DNA of 64,000 nucleotides from Brachypalpus laphriformis (GCA_945910035.1 OX246754.1:61488678-61552677); one strand, 5' to 3'. Shown: positions 52,645-63,717, numbered from the stretch's first letter. Notes: a model not told the origin generated them from the sequence alone. A program made the numbers and translations.

Positions 52645-53276
52645 CATTTCATTTCATTTCATTTATTCATCAATCAGATTACATATATCTCTTATAGACT
52701 ATAAGTATAATTAAAATGATACTACAACTTAATATGTCCAATAACTATTTTAATTAATATAAACAAAAGCTTGCTATCAGTAAAGAATAAAACAGAAAAG
52801 AAATACATATAAAAAGTTAATGAAAAATAGCTTATACTGTTTGATTGGCAAGCAAACAAAGAATTCTAGATTTGAAAGTGTCACGCGTACAATTACCGAA
52901 AAAGTCTACTTCAGAACAAATTGAATTAGCTTCTCTAATGCAACGCGATAATGGTTCATTACGACTATAGTTAGAGCGATGAAGCTGCTCGTAGAATAAT
53001 AACTGTTCACGCAACATTCTAGATGGAGAATGCAAATTAATAAGTTGAAGTAACGGAGGGCATTTAATATGAAAGATTAAAAGATCACGGATAAACATAA
53101 TGGAAAAGTATTTACGTCTTTTCTCAAGAGACACTAGTCCAATTAATAAACACCTAGCATTATAGGCAGGTATCTCTATAGGCCAGTTTAATTTATAAAT
53201 AGCATATCTAGTTAACTTTCTTTGAATCCTTTCTATCCTTTCTGATGCAACAATATAGTATGGGCACCAATTTTAT
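52645..53276 (-). mobile_element. CR1-group LINE C-terminal fragment
   Basis: Minus-strand ORF2 end: WCPYYIVASERIERIQRKLTR near 53250, NARCLLIGLVSLEKRRKYFSIMFIRDLL near 53140, LQLINLHSPSRMLREQ and a natural stop at 52832, then a 3' UTR with AATAAA and an AAATG repeat tail at about 52645-52669. Its upstream part is displaced by LINE G, whose tail ends at 53277. Confidence 0.65.
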
Positions 53277-53519
53277 TTATTTATTTATTTATTTATATAA
53301 ATTATAACATCTTTCACATTAGATCTGGGGCCCATTTAAAGTAAAAGTTAAGTTGATTTAAATTAAGTTAACGAAGTTAAACATAAAACAAAACTGAGAA
53401 AAATAATGATAGGTCGAGCAAAAAACAAAGGAAATAATAAAGATTTATATATATATGTACATTAAGAGAAAAAATAAATAAAAATAAATAGATAAAAAAT
53501 ATTATAAAAGTTAAGAATT

Positions 53520-56210
53520 GTTGACTAGATATCTGAATAAAACTCTTTCAAAGTGTTTGGTACCGCGATGTCTTCTTATGTTTTGGGGTAAGGCATTCCA
53601 CTGTCTGACAACAAAAACAAAAAATTGGCGTTCGGAATTAGTGCAGGTGAATCCTGGCTGTACAAATATAAATGTTCTTGATGAGGTAGCAAATCTAATT
53701 TTTTCATGAAAGTACGAAGAGAGCTACAGTACTCCAGAACAGATCTGACCAGAGAAATAAACAGTGATTTCAACGAGTAGGGATCAGAAAACTCACTTGC
53801 ATTTCTTTTGATAAAGCCTAACATAGAATTTGCTTTGCTTATTACATAATAATCGATGTGGAGTGAGAACGTAAGCTTTGTATCTAAAATTACACCAAGA
53901 TCTTTTTTACGATCCACTCTGTCAAGGCATACATTGTGAATGCAATAGTTAAATATAATAGGATTTAAATGTCTGTAACAAGAGAATGATTCGCATTTTG
54001 CTATGTTCAGATGCAGAAAGTTAATATTGCACCATTCAACTAGTCTCGTTAAGTCCTCATTAAGAAGTACACAATCGCGTACAGAAGCTACCAAACGATA
54101 CAGCTTTAAGTCATCAGCAAATAGTAGGCAGAGTGAATGTTTAAAAATTAGAGGGATATCATTGATAAAAAGTAGAAAAAGTAAAGGTCCTAAATGACTG
54201 CCTTGGGGAACGCCAGATGTAACAGTAATAAGAGTCGACAGGCACTGATCGATTTTCACATACTGCATTCTGTTAGTCAGGTAAGACCTAATCCATTTCA
54301 AAATATTATAATGAAAACCCATACAAGATAACTTATGCAACAAGACCGTATGGTTCACCCTATCAAAGGCCTTGGCAAAGTCCGTAAAGATAATATCGGT
54401 TTGCAACCTTTTTTCAAAACCTGTGACTATGAATTTTGTCAGAATAGACAAGTTTATAGTCGTGGATTTACCGGAGACAAACCCATGTTGATAAACGGAA
54501 ATGTATTCTTTAACAAGGAAATAAAGTTTATTATAAACAATTTTTTCGAATAACTTAGGAATAGTTGAAATGAATTTGTAACATATTGTTTGGAGCCAGA
54601 TTTGAAAATTGGTGATATAAAGGAAACCTTCCACTCGTTTAAAAAGTCGCCATCAGAGAGAGACGTATTGAAAATGTGAGTTAATGGCTTAGCTATTGCG
54701 CTAGCACAGCTCTTAAGCAGTAAGGGTGGAATACCATCCGGTCCCTCTTTTTTATTGCAGTCTAATAAAGATAACGCCTTCACCACCTCTATGACATCAA
54801 CATTAAGTGAACCTAAATCAAAGATTTCAGACACATTCGGTAAGTCTTCGGAAGAGGGAGAAACGGATGAATAAACAGATTTAAAGTGAGTGGCAAACAT
54901 ATTACAGATTGTGGATACATCACTAGTAGTTGCTCCTGAGTAGCTCATACAATTTGGATATCCATTAGTCTTACGCTTGCTATTTATATAGCTCCAAAAA
55001 TATTTGCTGTCGCTTTTCAATCTTGATTCGGCTGACAAAACCTAATCACGATATAAGAATTTATTGAGCGAATCAAATTCGCGCGACAATCGCGAAACTC
55101 TAAATTCTCCCTGTTACTCCTATAAAGTTTATAAGCTTTATTTTTTTTATTCTTTAGATTAGATAGCCTTTTGTTGAACCATATAGGAATGGAGTTACAT
55201 CTAATACTCCTTTTAGGTAAAAATTGACTGATCGCGCAATTTAAAAAGGAAAGAAAAGATTCATAAGCGTTATTTAAACAAGAGAAGCCCAAAATGGTAT
55301 CCCATGGCACAGAAGACAAGTATTCACACATTGCATCAAAATTAGCATTTTTGTAATTATAAATAGTACAATTTTTCGACATTTTCTGTTTTAAGTAACT
55401 AACGAAACTAATTTTAGCATCTAAAGCAAGATGGTGAAGAGAGTTTTTAATGATACGGAAATTAGATAGATCGACACTAATATTAAATTCCCTATCAACG
55501 AACACTAGTTCAAGTAAACGATTGAGGTTATTGTGATGATTATTGACTTGAATAAGATCATAGTGACTGAAAAAATCAATTACAGATGCTTCAACTTGAG
55601 TGGTAATATTAAAAGGAATTAGGCATTTATCGTCTGAATCATAAATCCAATTGATGTCACCTAAATTAAAGTCACCGATACATAAGACATGCTGACAGCA
55701 ATTAAGGTTATCTAAAATGAAACCACAGTTGTTTAAATGTAAATCATAAAGTTGAAGTGAGCTCTTAGGTGGAATGTAGCTTACCATTAAAATTAATTCT
55801 AATTCACCATCTAACTTTATACTGACTAATAATTGATCAACATCTAGATCAGAAACTGAAGATGAAGAGTCTGATTTCGATTCGATCAGTCTGCATGATA
55901 AGGAAGAACGAATTGCAATCAACACTCCACCACCAGTACCTTTACCTGACAAAGGTAGGTTACGATCTTTCCTAAACACAGTGTAGTTATTAGCATTAAA
56001 TAATTCAGTGGTTAATTGATTATCAGTTAACCAAGTCTCGGTTAAAATAACTGTCATACAAGCAAGAAGAAAAATATAAGTAAATAAATTTAAGTTTGGA
56101 CTTACAACCACCAACATTTTGGTAAAATAAATACAGATTACTTTCATTAGTACAAGGTAATTTAGGTGATGATGATGACGATGACAGTTGAGGTAGAACA
56201 GCAGCATCAT
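53520..56210 (-). pseudogene. LINE G ORF2 (endonuclease + reverse transcriptase)
   Basis: Endonuclease 56210-55017: ILTETWL (Glu), GGGVLIAI, CIGDFNLGDINW (Asp, Asn), LLELVF, LHHLALDAK. Linker and fingers 55038-54454: KYFWSYINSKRK, KKEGPDGIPPLLLK, SFISPIFKSGSK. RT 54634-53576: PKLFEKIVYNKL, QHGFVSGKSTTIN, FTDFAKAFDRVNH, SGVPQGSHLGPLLF, LFADDLKLY, DLGVILDTKL, LVRSVLEYCSS. After LEYCSS about 100 codons are missing, and the last block (RQWNALPQNIRRH) continues in another frame to about 53520. Catalytic residues are kept. Frameshifts near 55025 and 54560. Confidence 0.8.
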
Positions 56211-56240
56211 CAGAGACTATGGATCTCGTATTAGGAAGAA

Positions 56241-56560
56241 TTAATCGTTTTTTGGATGAGCAGCTGACAAAACAGAAGTAGGCAAAGCAGCTGAAGTAGC
56301 AGCAGCAGGCAAAGAAGGAAAATTCATCGAAGCGTTTCTTTCCTTCGGAACGAATTCATGAACCACTGTCCCATCAGGCCAGAAATCTTTAGAGAGCAGC
56401 AGGTCGAAGAAGCCATCCGTTGGAAATAGCTTAAAGGATGCTATTTCCCGAGGTACATTGAAGTTAAATTTGGAGCATTTGATGATAGGCCCAGGCGAGG
56501 AAATTTTGCTTCTGATGAAGTTCTTTAGCCGATGACAGCTGTCAATGTCAACACGCTGTA
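56241..56560 (-). pseudogene. LINE G ORF1, C-terminal part
   Basis: Frame with IRSKISSPGPIIKCSKFNF, ASFKLFPTDGFFDLLLSKDFWPDG and VVHEFVPKERN, the conserved end of ORF1 in CR1-group elements of insects, then an Ala-rich tail and a stop 31 bp before ORF2. The 5' side ends in a gtatac/gtgtat repeat (56565-56592), so the element is truncated here. Confidence 0.6.
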
Positions 56561-56591
56561 AGTACGTGTATACGTGTATACGTGTATGCAC

Positions 56592-57433
56592 AGTTTATTA
56601 AAAGTCACCAATACAATGCAAGGCTATGTAAACAGTTTGATCGCCGGTTAAAACAACGAAAACACCGAATAAAACGATGCTATTTGCGGAAAAAATTAAG
56701 CGGCAATTTGTAAACGGTATGCGAGTAGAAAAAAAGTGAAACAATACGTATGCACCTAACTGGGAACGGACACCGCGGGAAACTTTTCATCAATTGATAA
56801 CAGTTTTGGTCAGCGACGCTGAGTTAGCAGCAGTTCCCACGAATTTTATGTTAAAAGAGAAGTTATTATTTAAGTGTCAGCATAACTTACACTAGGTATT
56901 TTTGTATAAGAAGGGGTGAAATAAAATTTTAAGGTGAAGTTGAATACGACAACTCCAAGCGAAAACTGTGTTTTTATTTGTTGATTATAACCACCCCCCA
57001 CCAGTGGTAAGGTGGGCTTAGTTAACATTTATTTCTCAGTTTTTAAACATGGTATATGTTCCAACCGAAAGAAGAAGATCGCGGATTTTAGCTGCCAAAA
57101 TGAACCAAATTTAATATATGGGGTATTTATTCATCCCCACTGTATTTTACACCAATTCTTATAATGTGTGAATAGGGTACGTGAAATTATAAGCAGGTCG
57201 CAGAAAAACTATAACGAAGCTTCTGGCGCCCACTGTTGCAAGCTATTAAGAATGTGTGTATTTGTGCACCCCACCATATCTTATATAAATTTTATTAGAT
57301 TTCATTGTCGTCTTAAGCGTCGTAAAAGTATTTCGTAAAAAAAAAATACTACATCGTTATATTATTGTATTTCATTATTTAATATATTAAAATTTATATC
57401 CACAATTTTGAAAGATCATTTTTGAAATTTCAA
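56592..57433. other. Intergenic stretch 3' of the trypsin gene
   Basis: No coding frame recognised. At 57224-57232 the plus strand has tggcgccca, which could be the start of a lysine-tRNA-type primer-binding site of a decayed LTR element, but the match ends there. Confidence 0.35.
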
Positions 57434-58117
57434 TCAGGAATCATGTTGTCTTGGATCCATTCCCATAATGTCGACACGTCAGTATATACTGCAGGGTACT
57501 CAAGTAGAGCGCATGCATAGCCCCATGAGGCGATACCAACCAGTGTGTAATTCGTCGGAGTTCGTTATATGCTTATAAACATACGCCGATTGGCAGCCTT
57601 TCTGACTTACAGTATACAGATGGACCGCACGTAATTGCAGCGACAAATCCATGCCAAATTCCGCAAGTCCCCAACCACTCATAACAGCACAAGTATCATC
57701 CATTGGACGACTTCTAGCCAAGTTGATTGGTTGAATTCCTGGTCCATACGTCAAGGGTGTTTCCAAATTCAAAATTGCAATATCATAGTCACCTGTTGCA
57801 AAGTTATATGAACTATGCTCTATAATATCATTGACTTTAACTAATACGCCTCCGGATTTGTGAGTAGAGGATCCAGCGCGAATGGAGACCCATGACGGTA
57901 CTGCAGTAGAGATGCAATGTGCAGCTGTTAGTATTGAAATTTGTGATATAATGGAGCCACCACATAAGTGTTTTCCGAAGAGTTGCATTGACACCTGATA
58001 AGGGTAGTCCTCAATATCGACTTCTTCACCACCGACAATACGCGCCTCTGCTTCTGATGGTTTACCTTCGATACAGGCAAATACGAAAACTAATACCGTT
58101 AGAACAATGGAAAACAT
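57434..58117 (-). pseudogene. Trypsin-like serine protease lacking the Ser195 region
   Basis: A chymotrypsin-fold (S1) protease, single exon, most like insect midgut trypsins. ATG at 58117. Signal peptide about residues 1-18 (FSIVLTVLVFVFACIEG), a short propeptide, activation site R|IVGG near 26-27, LTAAHC (His57) near 65-70, DYDIAIL (Asp102) near 114 and SGWG near 147. After HIT (near 57560) the segment that should hold MxCAG...GDSGGP, with Asp189 and Ser195, is absent. The frame then runs to a stop at 57500, while one base off it the normal C terminus (LVGIASWGYAC, PAVYTDV, WIQDNM) is intact to 57434. So a deletion of about 30 codons plus frameshift removed the nucleophile. The only host-type gene recognised here. 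Confidence 0.85.
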
Positions 58118-58142
58118 TTTGTACGACTAAAGAGCAAAAGGT

Positions 58143-58180
58143 AACTAATGAGATCATCTACACCTCAATGTGCTTTTATA
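58143..58180 (-). promoter_or_regulatory. Core promoter of the trypsin-like gene
   Basis: On the minus strand tataaaa starts at 58180 and an initiator-like TCATTAG lies at 58151-58145. Its A (58149) is 31 bases downstream of the TATA start, the normal spacing. This gives a 5' UTR of about 32 nt before the ATG at 58117. Confidence 0.6.
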
Positions 58181-58189
58181 GGTTTGTCG

Positions 58190-59359
58190 CTATCGCAAGT
58201 TATTTTCTACGTTGTTAATTTACGATAGAAGTTTGCCTTTTTTCCGTTATGGTGGAATTCGATACAAGAACGTATCGGCACCAGCGCGCGTTTAGAAAAA
58301 TGTTCAGCAATAGGGCAAGTATATTGGCTTCATGAACATTTTTGTTCTCTCTAAATTTTGATAAATATTGACAAATTACAAACTTTCAACTGTGGCCTAA
58401 ACGACGAGATGAATGTACAATACTTCAGGTTTCAATTTGAGGCGAAACCTCATATAAACCTCAAAATTGTAAAATACATTTATAACATACAATACAAAAA
58501 AATAAATATTGTATATAAAACCATTGATTTTGTCGAAACTGCTTCAAGAATTGAGTTCGAATTTCATACTTTAGATATCATACCTACCGACTGGGGTATG
58601 AGGTTTCTTCTTAAAAATCTATCAGCTGTCTATAACCACACTTGTTCACTGCCTATTATGTTTTGAAAAATTATTACGGTAAAAACTCACTTACCGGATA
58701 CCTTCCTTAAGCGGACAAGTTATCCATAATCAACGACCTTCTTTGAAAGAAAAAAAGGTAAATGGAACGATTATAAAAATTGTCCCTATAAAACAAATAG
58801 TTTATTTTTTCAAAACGGTTCCTCACAAGTTTGTTGAGTCATACGCTAAAAGATGGGTTTCCAAGTTTTAGGCTGATTATATCGTATAACGATATTCTTG
58901 ATACTTAATGGTTTTTTTTTTTTAAATCAATATTACCCAGTTTTTCATATGTCCGAAGCATATATGCATGAATATGCATGTGTGACTTAGGCATGTACTT
59001 TATTTTTAATATCGCAGTTTGCGAAAGAGCACCGAGTATGAAAATGTACGCTGTTAATTAAAAGTAATTGTTAAATATCTAAATTGATGTAGATATTTTG
59101 CAAATTACTAGACTTTGCCGCAACGCAAAGGAAAATAACTTTAATTTTAATTTCTATCTAAATGAGGGTTTTTCTCGTTGTTTCCCCTCAAATAATAAAT
59201 CGTAAGAAAAATGTAAATAATTTTAATTTTTTTTTCCGTTCAAAGATATACATACCATATACGTATATACAATATAGCATATTTTTGTATGTAAATTGTG
59301 TGGTGGCAAACCATTGTAACTTTAAAATGAAATAAATATCTATATCTATCTATCATGCC
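58190..59359. other. Intergenic stretch upstream of the trypsin gene
   Basis: AT-rich. A 102-codon plus-strand frame at 58358-58666 starts 178 bp upstream of the TATA box and has no recognised similarity; I treat it as probably non-coding. Near 58259-58275 there is an inverted repeat (gatacaagaacgtatc). A tatc repeat ends the stretch at about 59338-59357. Confidence 0.4.
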
Positions 59360-59459
59360 CCCTTCGGGTAGGGGATAGAATATACCCGAGGTAGGCATGC
59401 CTGTCGTAAGAGGCGACTAAAATCCAATCTCCGACAAAATCCAATCAGTGTATAGTGTA

Positions 59460-60875
59460 TACAAAAAATGCAATGAACAGAGATATATTACCCCAGGTGG
59501 CAGTCCAGCTTTACTGGAAAATCCACCCTCTTCGGAGGTCGGCTCTACGGATTCTAGGGAGAGCAGCTTATTGCAATCCAATGACCCTTTTTCAAAAAGT
59601 TCAAGCATATCTCGATCTCCTCCACCAAGATCGAATAACTCCGGGAAAAGAAGTCCACCGCGAGCGCCATTGCGCGAAATACAGGGCTCAGTGAAATATA
59701 AAAGTCTTGCGGAAGAAAATAAAATACTCCGAATCAAGCTTAACGAAATGGATCTACTCTATTAAGATCTTAAGAAAAAGATAGACTTATTAAAAGAAGA
59801 AAATAGGTCCCTAAGGAAGACACATATCCAGAAAGAACGCGAATGTACTCCAGCGCGCTTAGCTAGTCTGGAATATCACACCAACGAAGAAGAGCTAGCA
59901 CGCGAAACGTATCGGGTCCAAAAGAAAAGACCTAGTAAAACACGGAGAGCCGGTTCATCGCCCGAAGTCAAACCCCTAAAAGAAGAAAATCACAAAGAAC
60001 CGTAAAAAAAGCAACTTCGAGCGCAATTTCGTGCACCCCCGCCAATAAACATCGTCGGGATAACGAAATACAATAAGTTGCACAGCCTCCTTAAAGGAAC
60101 ATTTACATCGAAATATAAGGTTACATCTTTGAGGGATAGCGCGTGGAAAATTAAAGTCGATGACTATGTACCTGCGCTGGTGTAGCTGAGTGGAAGCAAC
60201 AGAAATGAAAGAAGCACTCGTACTACAAAGAATCCAGTTTTATCTAAGCTACTTAACTAAATACAAAATACTTTTAAGAGGTTCGAGATTTTAGGTTTTG
60301 GGTTCCGACCGAACCCGCGTGTTACCACCAGCAGACTGATTTCCGTCCATGGCGCGGACGGCTTGTAGAACCTATTGTGGAATATAAATTTGGAGCGTGG
60401 AAAGTGTGGCTGAATCCAGCCGCAACAACTACAATGACTACCGAGCTCTGTCCCAAAAGCAAAAGCTAAGTACCGAAAAAATTCAGTGGTATACTTTCGA
60501 AATCAAGTCAGAAAGGCCACATCGTGTTGTTGCAAGGGGACTCCACCCCTCATGCACCAAAGAAGAGGTTATGACTGATCTTCAAGCCAAAGGCTCACAA
60601 ATTCTTGATGTCGTTAATATTATCAAGATGGAGCAGCAACAAACGGAAATAGAAAAAGACGTCTTGGTAAGGCGTTGACTTTCGCTTTTTATGCTTACCT
60701 TCGATAAGTCTGATAATATCGGCAAAATCTACCGAATTAGAGCTATACTAAATATCGTGGTCAAAATCGAGCCCATGCGTAGAAATTTAAGAATGATTCC
60801 ACAGCGCAAATGTTGACATACGCAAATGTACTGCAAAAAAGAACCGCGATATGTGAAATGCGCCGGAAATCACCT
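59460..60875 (+). pseudogene. Jockey F ORF1 remnant
   Basis: Frame 59448-59765 has ISRSPPPRSNNSGKRSPPRA and the coiled-coil-like EENKILRIKLNEMDLLY, then a TAA; beyond it DLKKKIDLLKEENRSL continues in frame. PPPINIVGITKYNKLHSLLKG and KVTSLRDSAWKIKVDD end at 60166, where a 267-bp insert begins. After it IQWYTFEIKSERP, VVARGLHPSCTKEEVMTDL (60397-60678) and part of a zinc knuckle (MYCKKEPRYVKCAGNHLSQVC, near 60825-60890) follow. Same domain order as Jockey E. Confidence 0.75.
60167..60433 (+). mobile_element. Short insertion in Jockey F ORF1, SINE-like
   Basis: 267 bp that breaks the ORF1 frame and is bordered by atgacta on both sides (60160-60166 and 60434-60440). Near its start tgtagctgagtgg (60181-60193) resembles an RNA polymerase III A box. 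A B-box-like gttcgagatt (60281-60290) is poor and rather far. The end caacaacta could be a short tail. The insertion is clear; the SINE identity is tentative. Confidence 0.5.
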
Positions 60876-60888
60876 CTCCCAAGTTTGT

Positions 60889-61130
60889 GGACCTGCATTG
60901 CGATTGATCGGGAAACTACTGACTGCCCAAAACTTGGCTTGGGCCAGTAGCGCAACAATCAAGTTCGTGATGAAGTGCTTACTTTACCTCCTAGTGGCGG
61001 TCCCCGGGCAACTATACGTATAAACCCATATACGTATAGGCTAAAATTGTAAGTGTGGGTTGTCTAGGGCCTTGATTCTAGGCTAAGTAACGTGGGCCAG
61101 CAACCTGCGTTACAGAATATTGCCCGCTAC
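60889..61130 (+). repeat. Unknown interspersed repeat, copy 1
   Basis: About 242 bp, highly similar to 63481-63717 in the same orientation, beginning ggacctgcattgcgattgat. It replaces the missing ORF1 end and endonuclease of Jockey F. It contains an inverted pair (atacgtat ... atacgtat, 61013-61039) and a ctag...ctag segment. No coding capacity and no terminal inverted repeat found. Confidence 0.7.
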
Positions 61131-62371
61131 GGAAACAGCGAAAAAAATTCCACTTATTCACTTTGGAAAGCTGTAAAAGGCACCAAAAGACCAAAAGTCC
61201 CCGCGGCGCCAACCAATTTAAATCAAAATGAATGGGCGAGGGAAGATAAAGAAAAAGCGGACGTCTTTGCGGCCCATCTGGAAGAAACCTTTAAACCGTG
61301 CGATGGTCAAGTGGTTTACGACAATCTCAATAGGCTGGATTTACCATCTGACGATTTAACGCTCACAAGTGCAACGCTAAGGGAACTTAAACATGAGATC
61401 GAGAATCTAAAACCTAAGAAATCTCCTGGTTATGATTTGCTTACCGGAGAAATTATCAAAGTTTTACCTAGAAAAGCATTGATTAAGCTTCTCTATACTG
61501 TATATGCCGCGCTCAGAATAAAACATATGCCGAGCCAATGGAAAGTTGCGGAAGTCATAATAGTTTTAATACCAGGAAAACCTCCAAATGAGGTAAAATC
61601 TTCTTGAAGAAAAAAAGATTTGCTCAAGCGCATTTCTTGACGTCTCGCAAGCCTTTGATAAGGTGTGGCATGATGGCTTCAAATGCAAACTACGACAAGT
61701 TCTCCCTGTATGCTTATATGATATACTAGAATCATATCTCGCGAATAGACTCTTTAGTGTTAGACATGGAGTCGAATACTCCGAGCTCAAAGAAATTTCG
61801 GCCCGCGTACCGCAAGGAAGGGTTCTTGGGCCGGTTCTCTATTTGCTGTATATACTCGTGATATACCGAACGAAGATGGCACTAGCCTTACTACGTTTAC
61901 CGGTGACATCGCTAAATACCTGGGAATGACACTCGACTGAAATGGAATTCGCACGTGAAAATAAAACGTAAAGAACTCGAAATCAAATATAAAGAAATGT
62001 ACTGGTTACTCGGAAAACATTCCCAGCTTAGATCTAAGAACAAACTGCTTTTATACAAGCAAGTCATAAAGCCGCTGTGGACCTACGGTATACAACTTTG
62101 GGATTGTACCAAGAAAATAAATGCAAATATTTTTCAAGCTTTTCAAAATAAAGTGCTAAGAGAAATTGTCCAAACACCGTGGTGTAGTAGAAACGACGAT
62201 ATCCACATGGATCTCGGAATTCCGACAATCGAAGCTGAAACTAGAAGCTTCACGAGAAAGCATAGAAACCGACTAATCGGACATGTCAACAATACAGTCC
62301 TACAAATTTTGGATGAGAGCAATTTATTGCGCCAACTACAAAGGACGAAACCTTTCGACTTGGCGAGATAA
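61131..62371 (+). pseudogene. Jockey F ORF2, reverse-transcriptase part
   Basis: Starts in the linker (TYSLWKAVKGTKRPK), then fingers KKSPGYDLLTGEII (to 61607). After a deletion of the YRPISLLP and QFGFRR blocks it resumes with SQAFDKVWHDGF, RVPQGRVLGPVLYLL (61663-61860). The palm is lost: from RDIPNEDG it jumps to DIAKYLGMTLD near 61910. The end is intact: VIKPLWTYGIQLWDCTKK, TPWCSRNDDIHMDLG, natural stop at 62371. It closely follows Jockey E apart from the deletions. Confidence 0.8.
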
Positions 62372-62632
62372 TGATTAACCGCGTCTAGATTGCGGAATAT
62401 GCAGGATCCTTCAGTGGACGTTTTTATTTCATGATAGAAAAATTGCTTGATAAGTTAATACTTAGTTGCGATATCTAACAAATTTATATCGAAGGGTGGT
62501 GTTTTTTTAGTGAGTATGAATCTGACACTAATATGAGCACGCGCTTGCTATTCTCATAGTGTCTATGGAAGATTTTTCACCTACCCTCGGAAAAAAAAAA
62601 AATAAATAAATCGTAATAGCTATAAATCTCTG

Positions 62633-62789
62633 AGGCGCCGTGGCGTAAGTGGTTAGTGTGTCGGATCATTACGCATGAGGTTCCAAGTTCGAATTCCACA
62701 AAACACCAAAAAGTTTTTTCACGGTTCCACATCTCGCGGGCGTCTGACAAACATCCGAGAGTATTGTTGTCTCGAAAAAGCTTCTCAAA
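62633..62789 (+). mobile_element. tRNA-derived SINE, copy 2 (3' truncated)
   Basis: Starts ggcgccgtgg and matches the SINE at 32841 for about 157 bp, including the A box (62641-62652) and a B box with one extra base (gttcgaattcc, 62687-62697). Similarity ends at cttctcaaa. It therefore lacks the 3' half present in copy 1, which is unusual because SINE truncation normally removes the 5' side. Confidence 0.75.
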
Positions 62790-62867
62790 ACAAAGATTTA
62801 TTGTGCGCCCAACTAAGGCTAAGTCGATAATATACTCGGTCTAGAGTACTTTCTCCAGTCGAACTGT

Positions 62868-63478
62868 TACTATGCAACCGGAATATCACGAGTGGATCCA
62901 GCGGAGGTAGATCCGTTTCTGATAGGAGATAGGTACCAAGGTGATTTTTTTCTCTTGCGGATCAGTGCTTCGCATTCCACAAATAGGTGCATTGGTGTTT
63001 CTGCGAAGTCCCTACAGACTCTGCAGTGCCCGCCTCTCTCTATTTCCAGTTTTATAAGATGCTCCTTGAGTCTGCAGTGACCCGTTAACATGTCCGCTAA
63101 GATGCTAGCTCTTAGGCAGATTCTGCTTCTTTTCTGGATGTGTTCACCCAGATGGTCTTAATTGGCGGATATCATCCCATGTGCTCTCTTCCTCTTTTCT
63201 TAAGTCCTCCCATATTTTGTGGGGTTCTATCCCATAAAAGGGTTCTGGTCCAAGGAACGGCATGTCTGTTCCGTTTCTTGCTAGTTCATTAGCTGCTTTA
63301 TTTCCCTCTACCTCTACATATTCTGGTACCCAGTAGAGAGTTACTTTATTTGCTTCTCCCAGTTTGTTGATCCTGGTGAGGCATTCCCATACCAGTTTAG
63401 ATCTGATTTCGTGCGAGGTTAGTGCTTTGATAGCGGCTTGGCTGTCTGACAGTATTCCTAGGTCTAGGTTGAATTGTT
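62868..63478 (-). mobile_element. LOA/I-type LINE remnant: RNase H end and C terminus
   Basis: Minus strand. LGILSDSQAAIKAL near 63440 (third RNase H block), LYWVPEYVEVEGNKAANELARNG near 63340-63270 (the usual WVPGHxG is changed to WVPEYVE), FYGIEPHKIWEDLRKEEE, then LTGHCRLKEHLIKLEI and a C-terminal HCRVCRDFAETPMHLFVEC finger near 62990, ending near 62870. One frameshift near 63160. Confidence 0.7.
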
Positions 63479-63480
63479 GG

Positions 63481-63717
63481 GGACCTGCATTGCGATTGAT
63501 CGGGAAACTACTGACTGCTCAAAACTTGGTATGGGCCAGTAGCGCAACAATCAAGTTCGTGATGAAGTATTGCTTTACCTCCTAGTGGTGGTCCCCAGGC
63601 AACTATACGTATAAACCCTTATACGTGTAGGCTAAAATCGCAAGTGCGGGTCTAGGGCCTTGATTCTAGACTACGTAGCGTCGGCCAGCAACCTACGTTA
63701 CTGAAAACCGACCGCTA
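63481..63717 (+). repeat. Unknown interspersed repeat, copy 2
   Basis: About 237 bp, matching 60889-61130 with scattered differences and small indels. It directly abuts the broken edge of the LOA/I remnant. Confidence 0.7.

Larger units (their letters stand above)
53277..56565 (-). mobile_element. CR1/Jockey-group LINE 'G'
   Basis: Minus-strand LINE with the ORF1 end (56560-56241), ORF2 (56210 to about 53520) and a 3' tail of AAAT units (plus-strand attt repeats at about 53271-53296). It was inserted into the LINE fragment that continues at 52645-53276. It belongs to the same broad group as LINE B. Confidence 0.75.
59360..62602 (+). mobile_element. Jockey-clade LINE 'F' (same family as E)
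   Basis: Plus-strand element with the same 5' leader as Jockey E (ccttcgggtagggg... at 59363), ORF1 to about 60870, a large deletion removing the ORF1 end and all of the endonuclease, then RT and C-terminal part to 62371 and a 3' UTR ending ccctcgg plus an A-rich run at 62591-62610. Two foreign pieces lie inside: 60167-60433 and 60889-61130. Confidence 0.85.

Noticed and set aside
58358..58666. A 102-codon gene upstream of the trypsin gene
   Set aside because: AT-rich, no recognised domain, no good start context and no nearby promoter. Kept only as a note in the intergenic entry.
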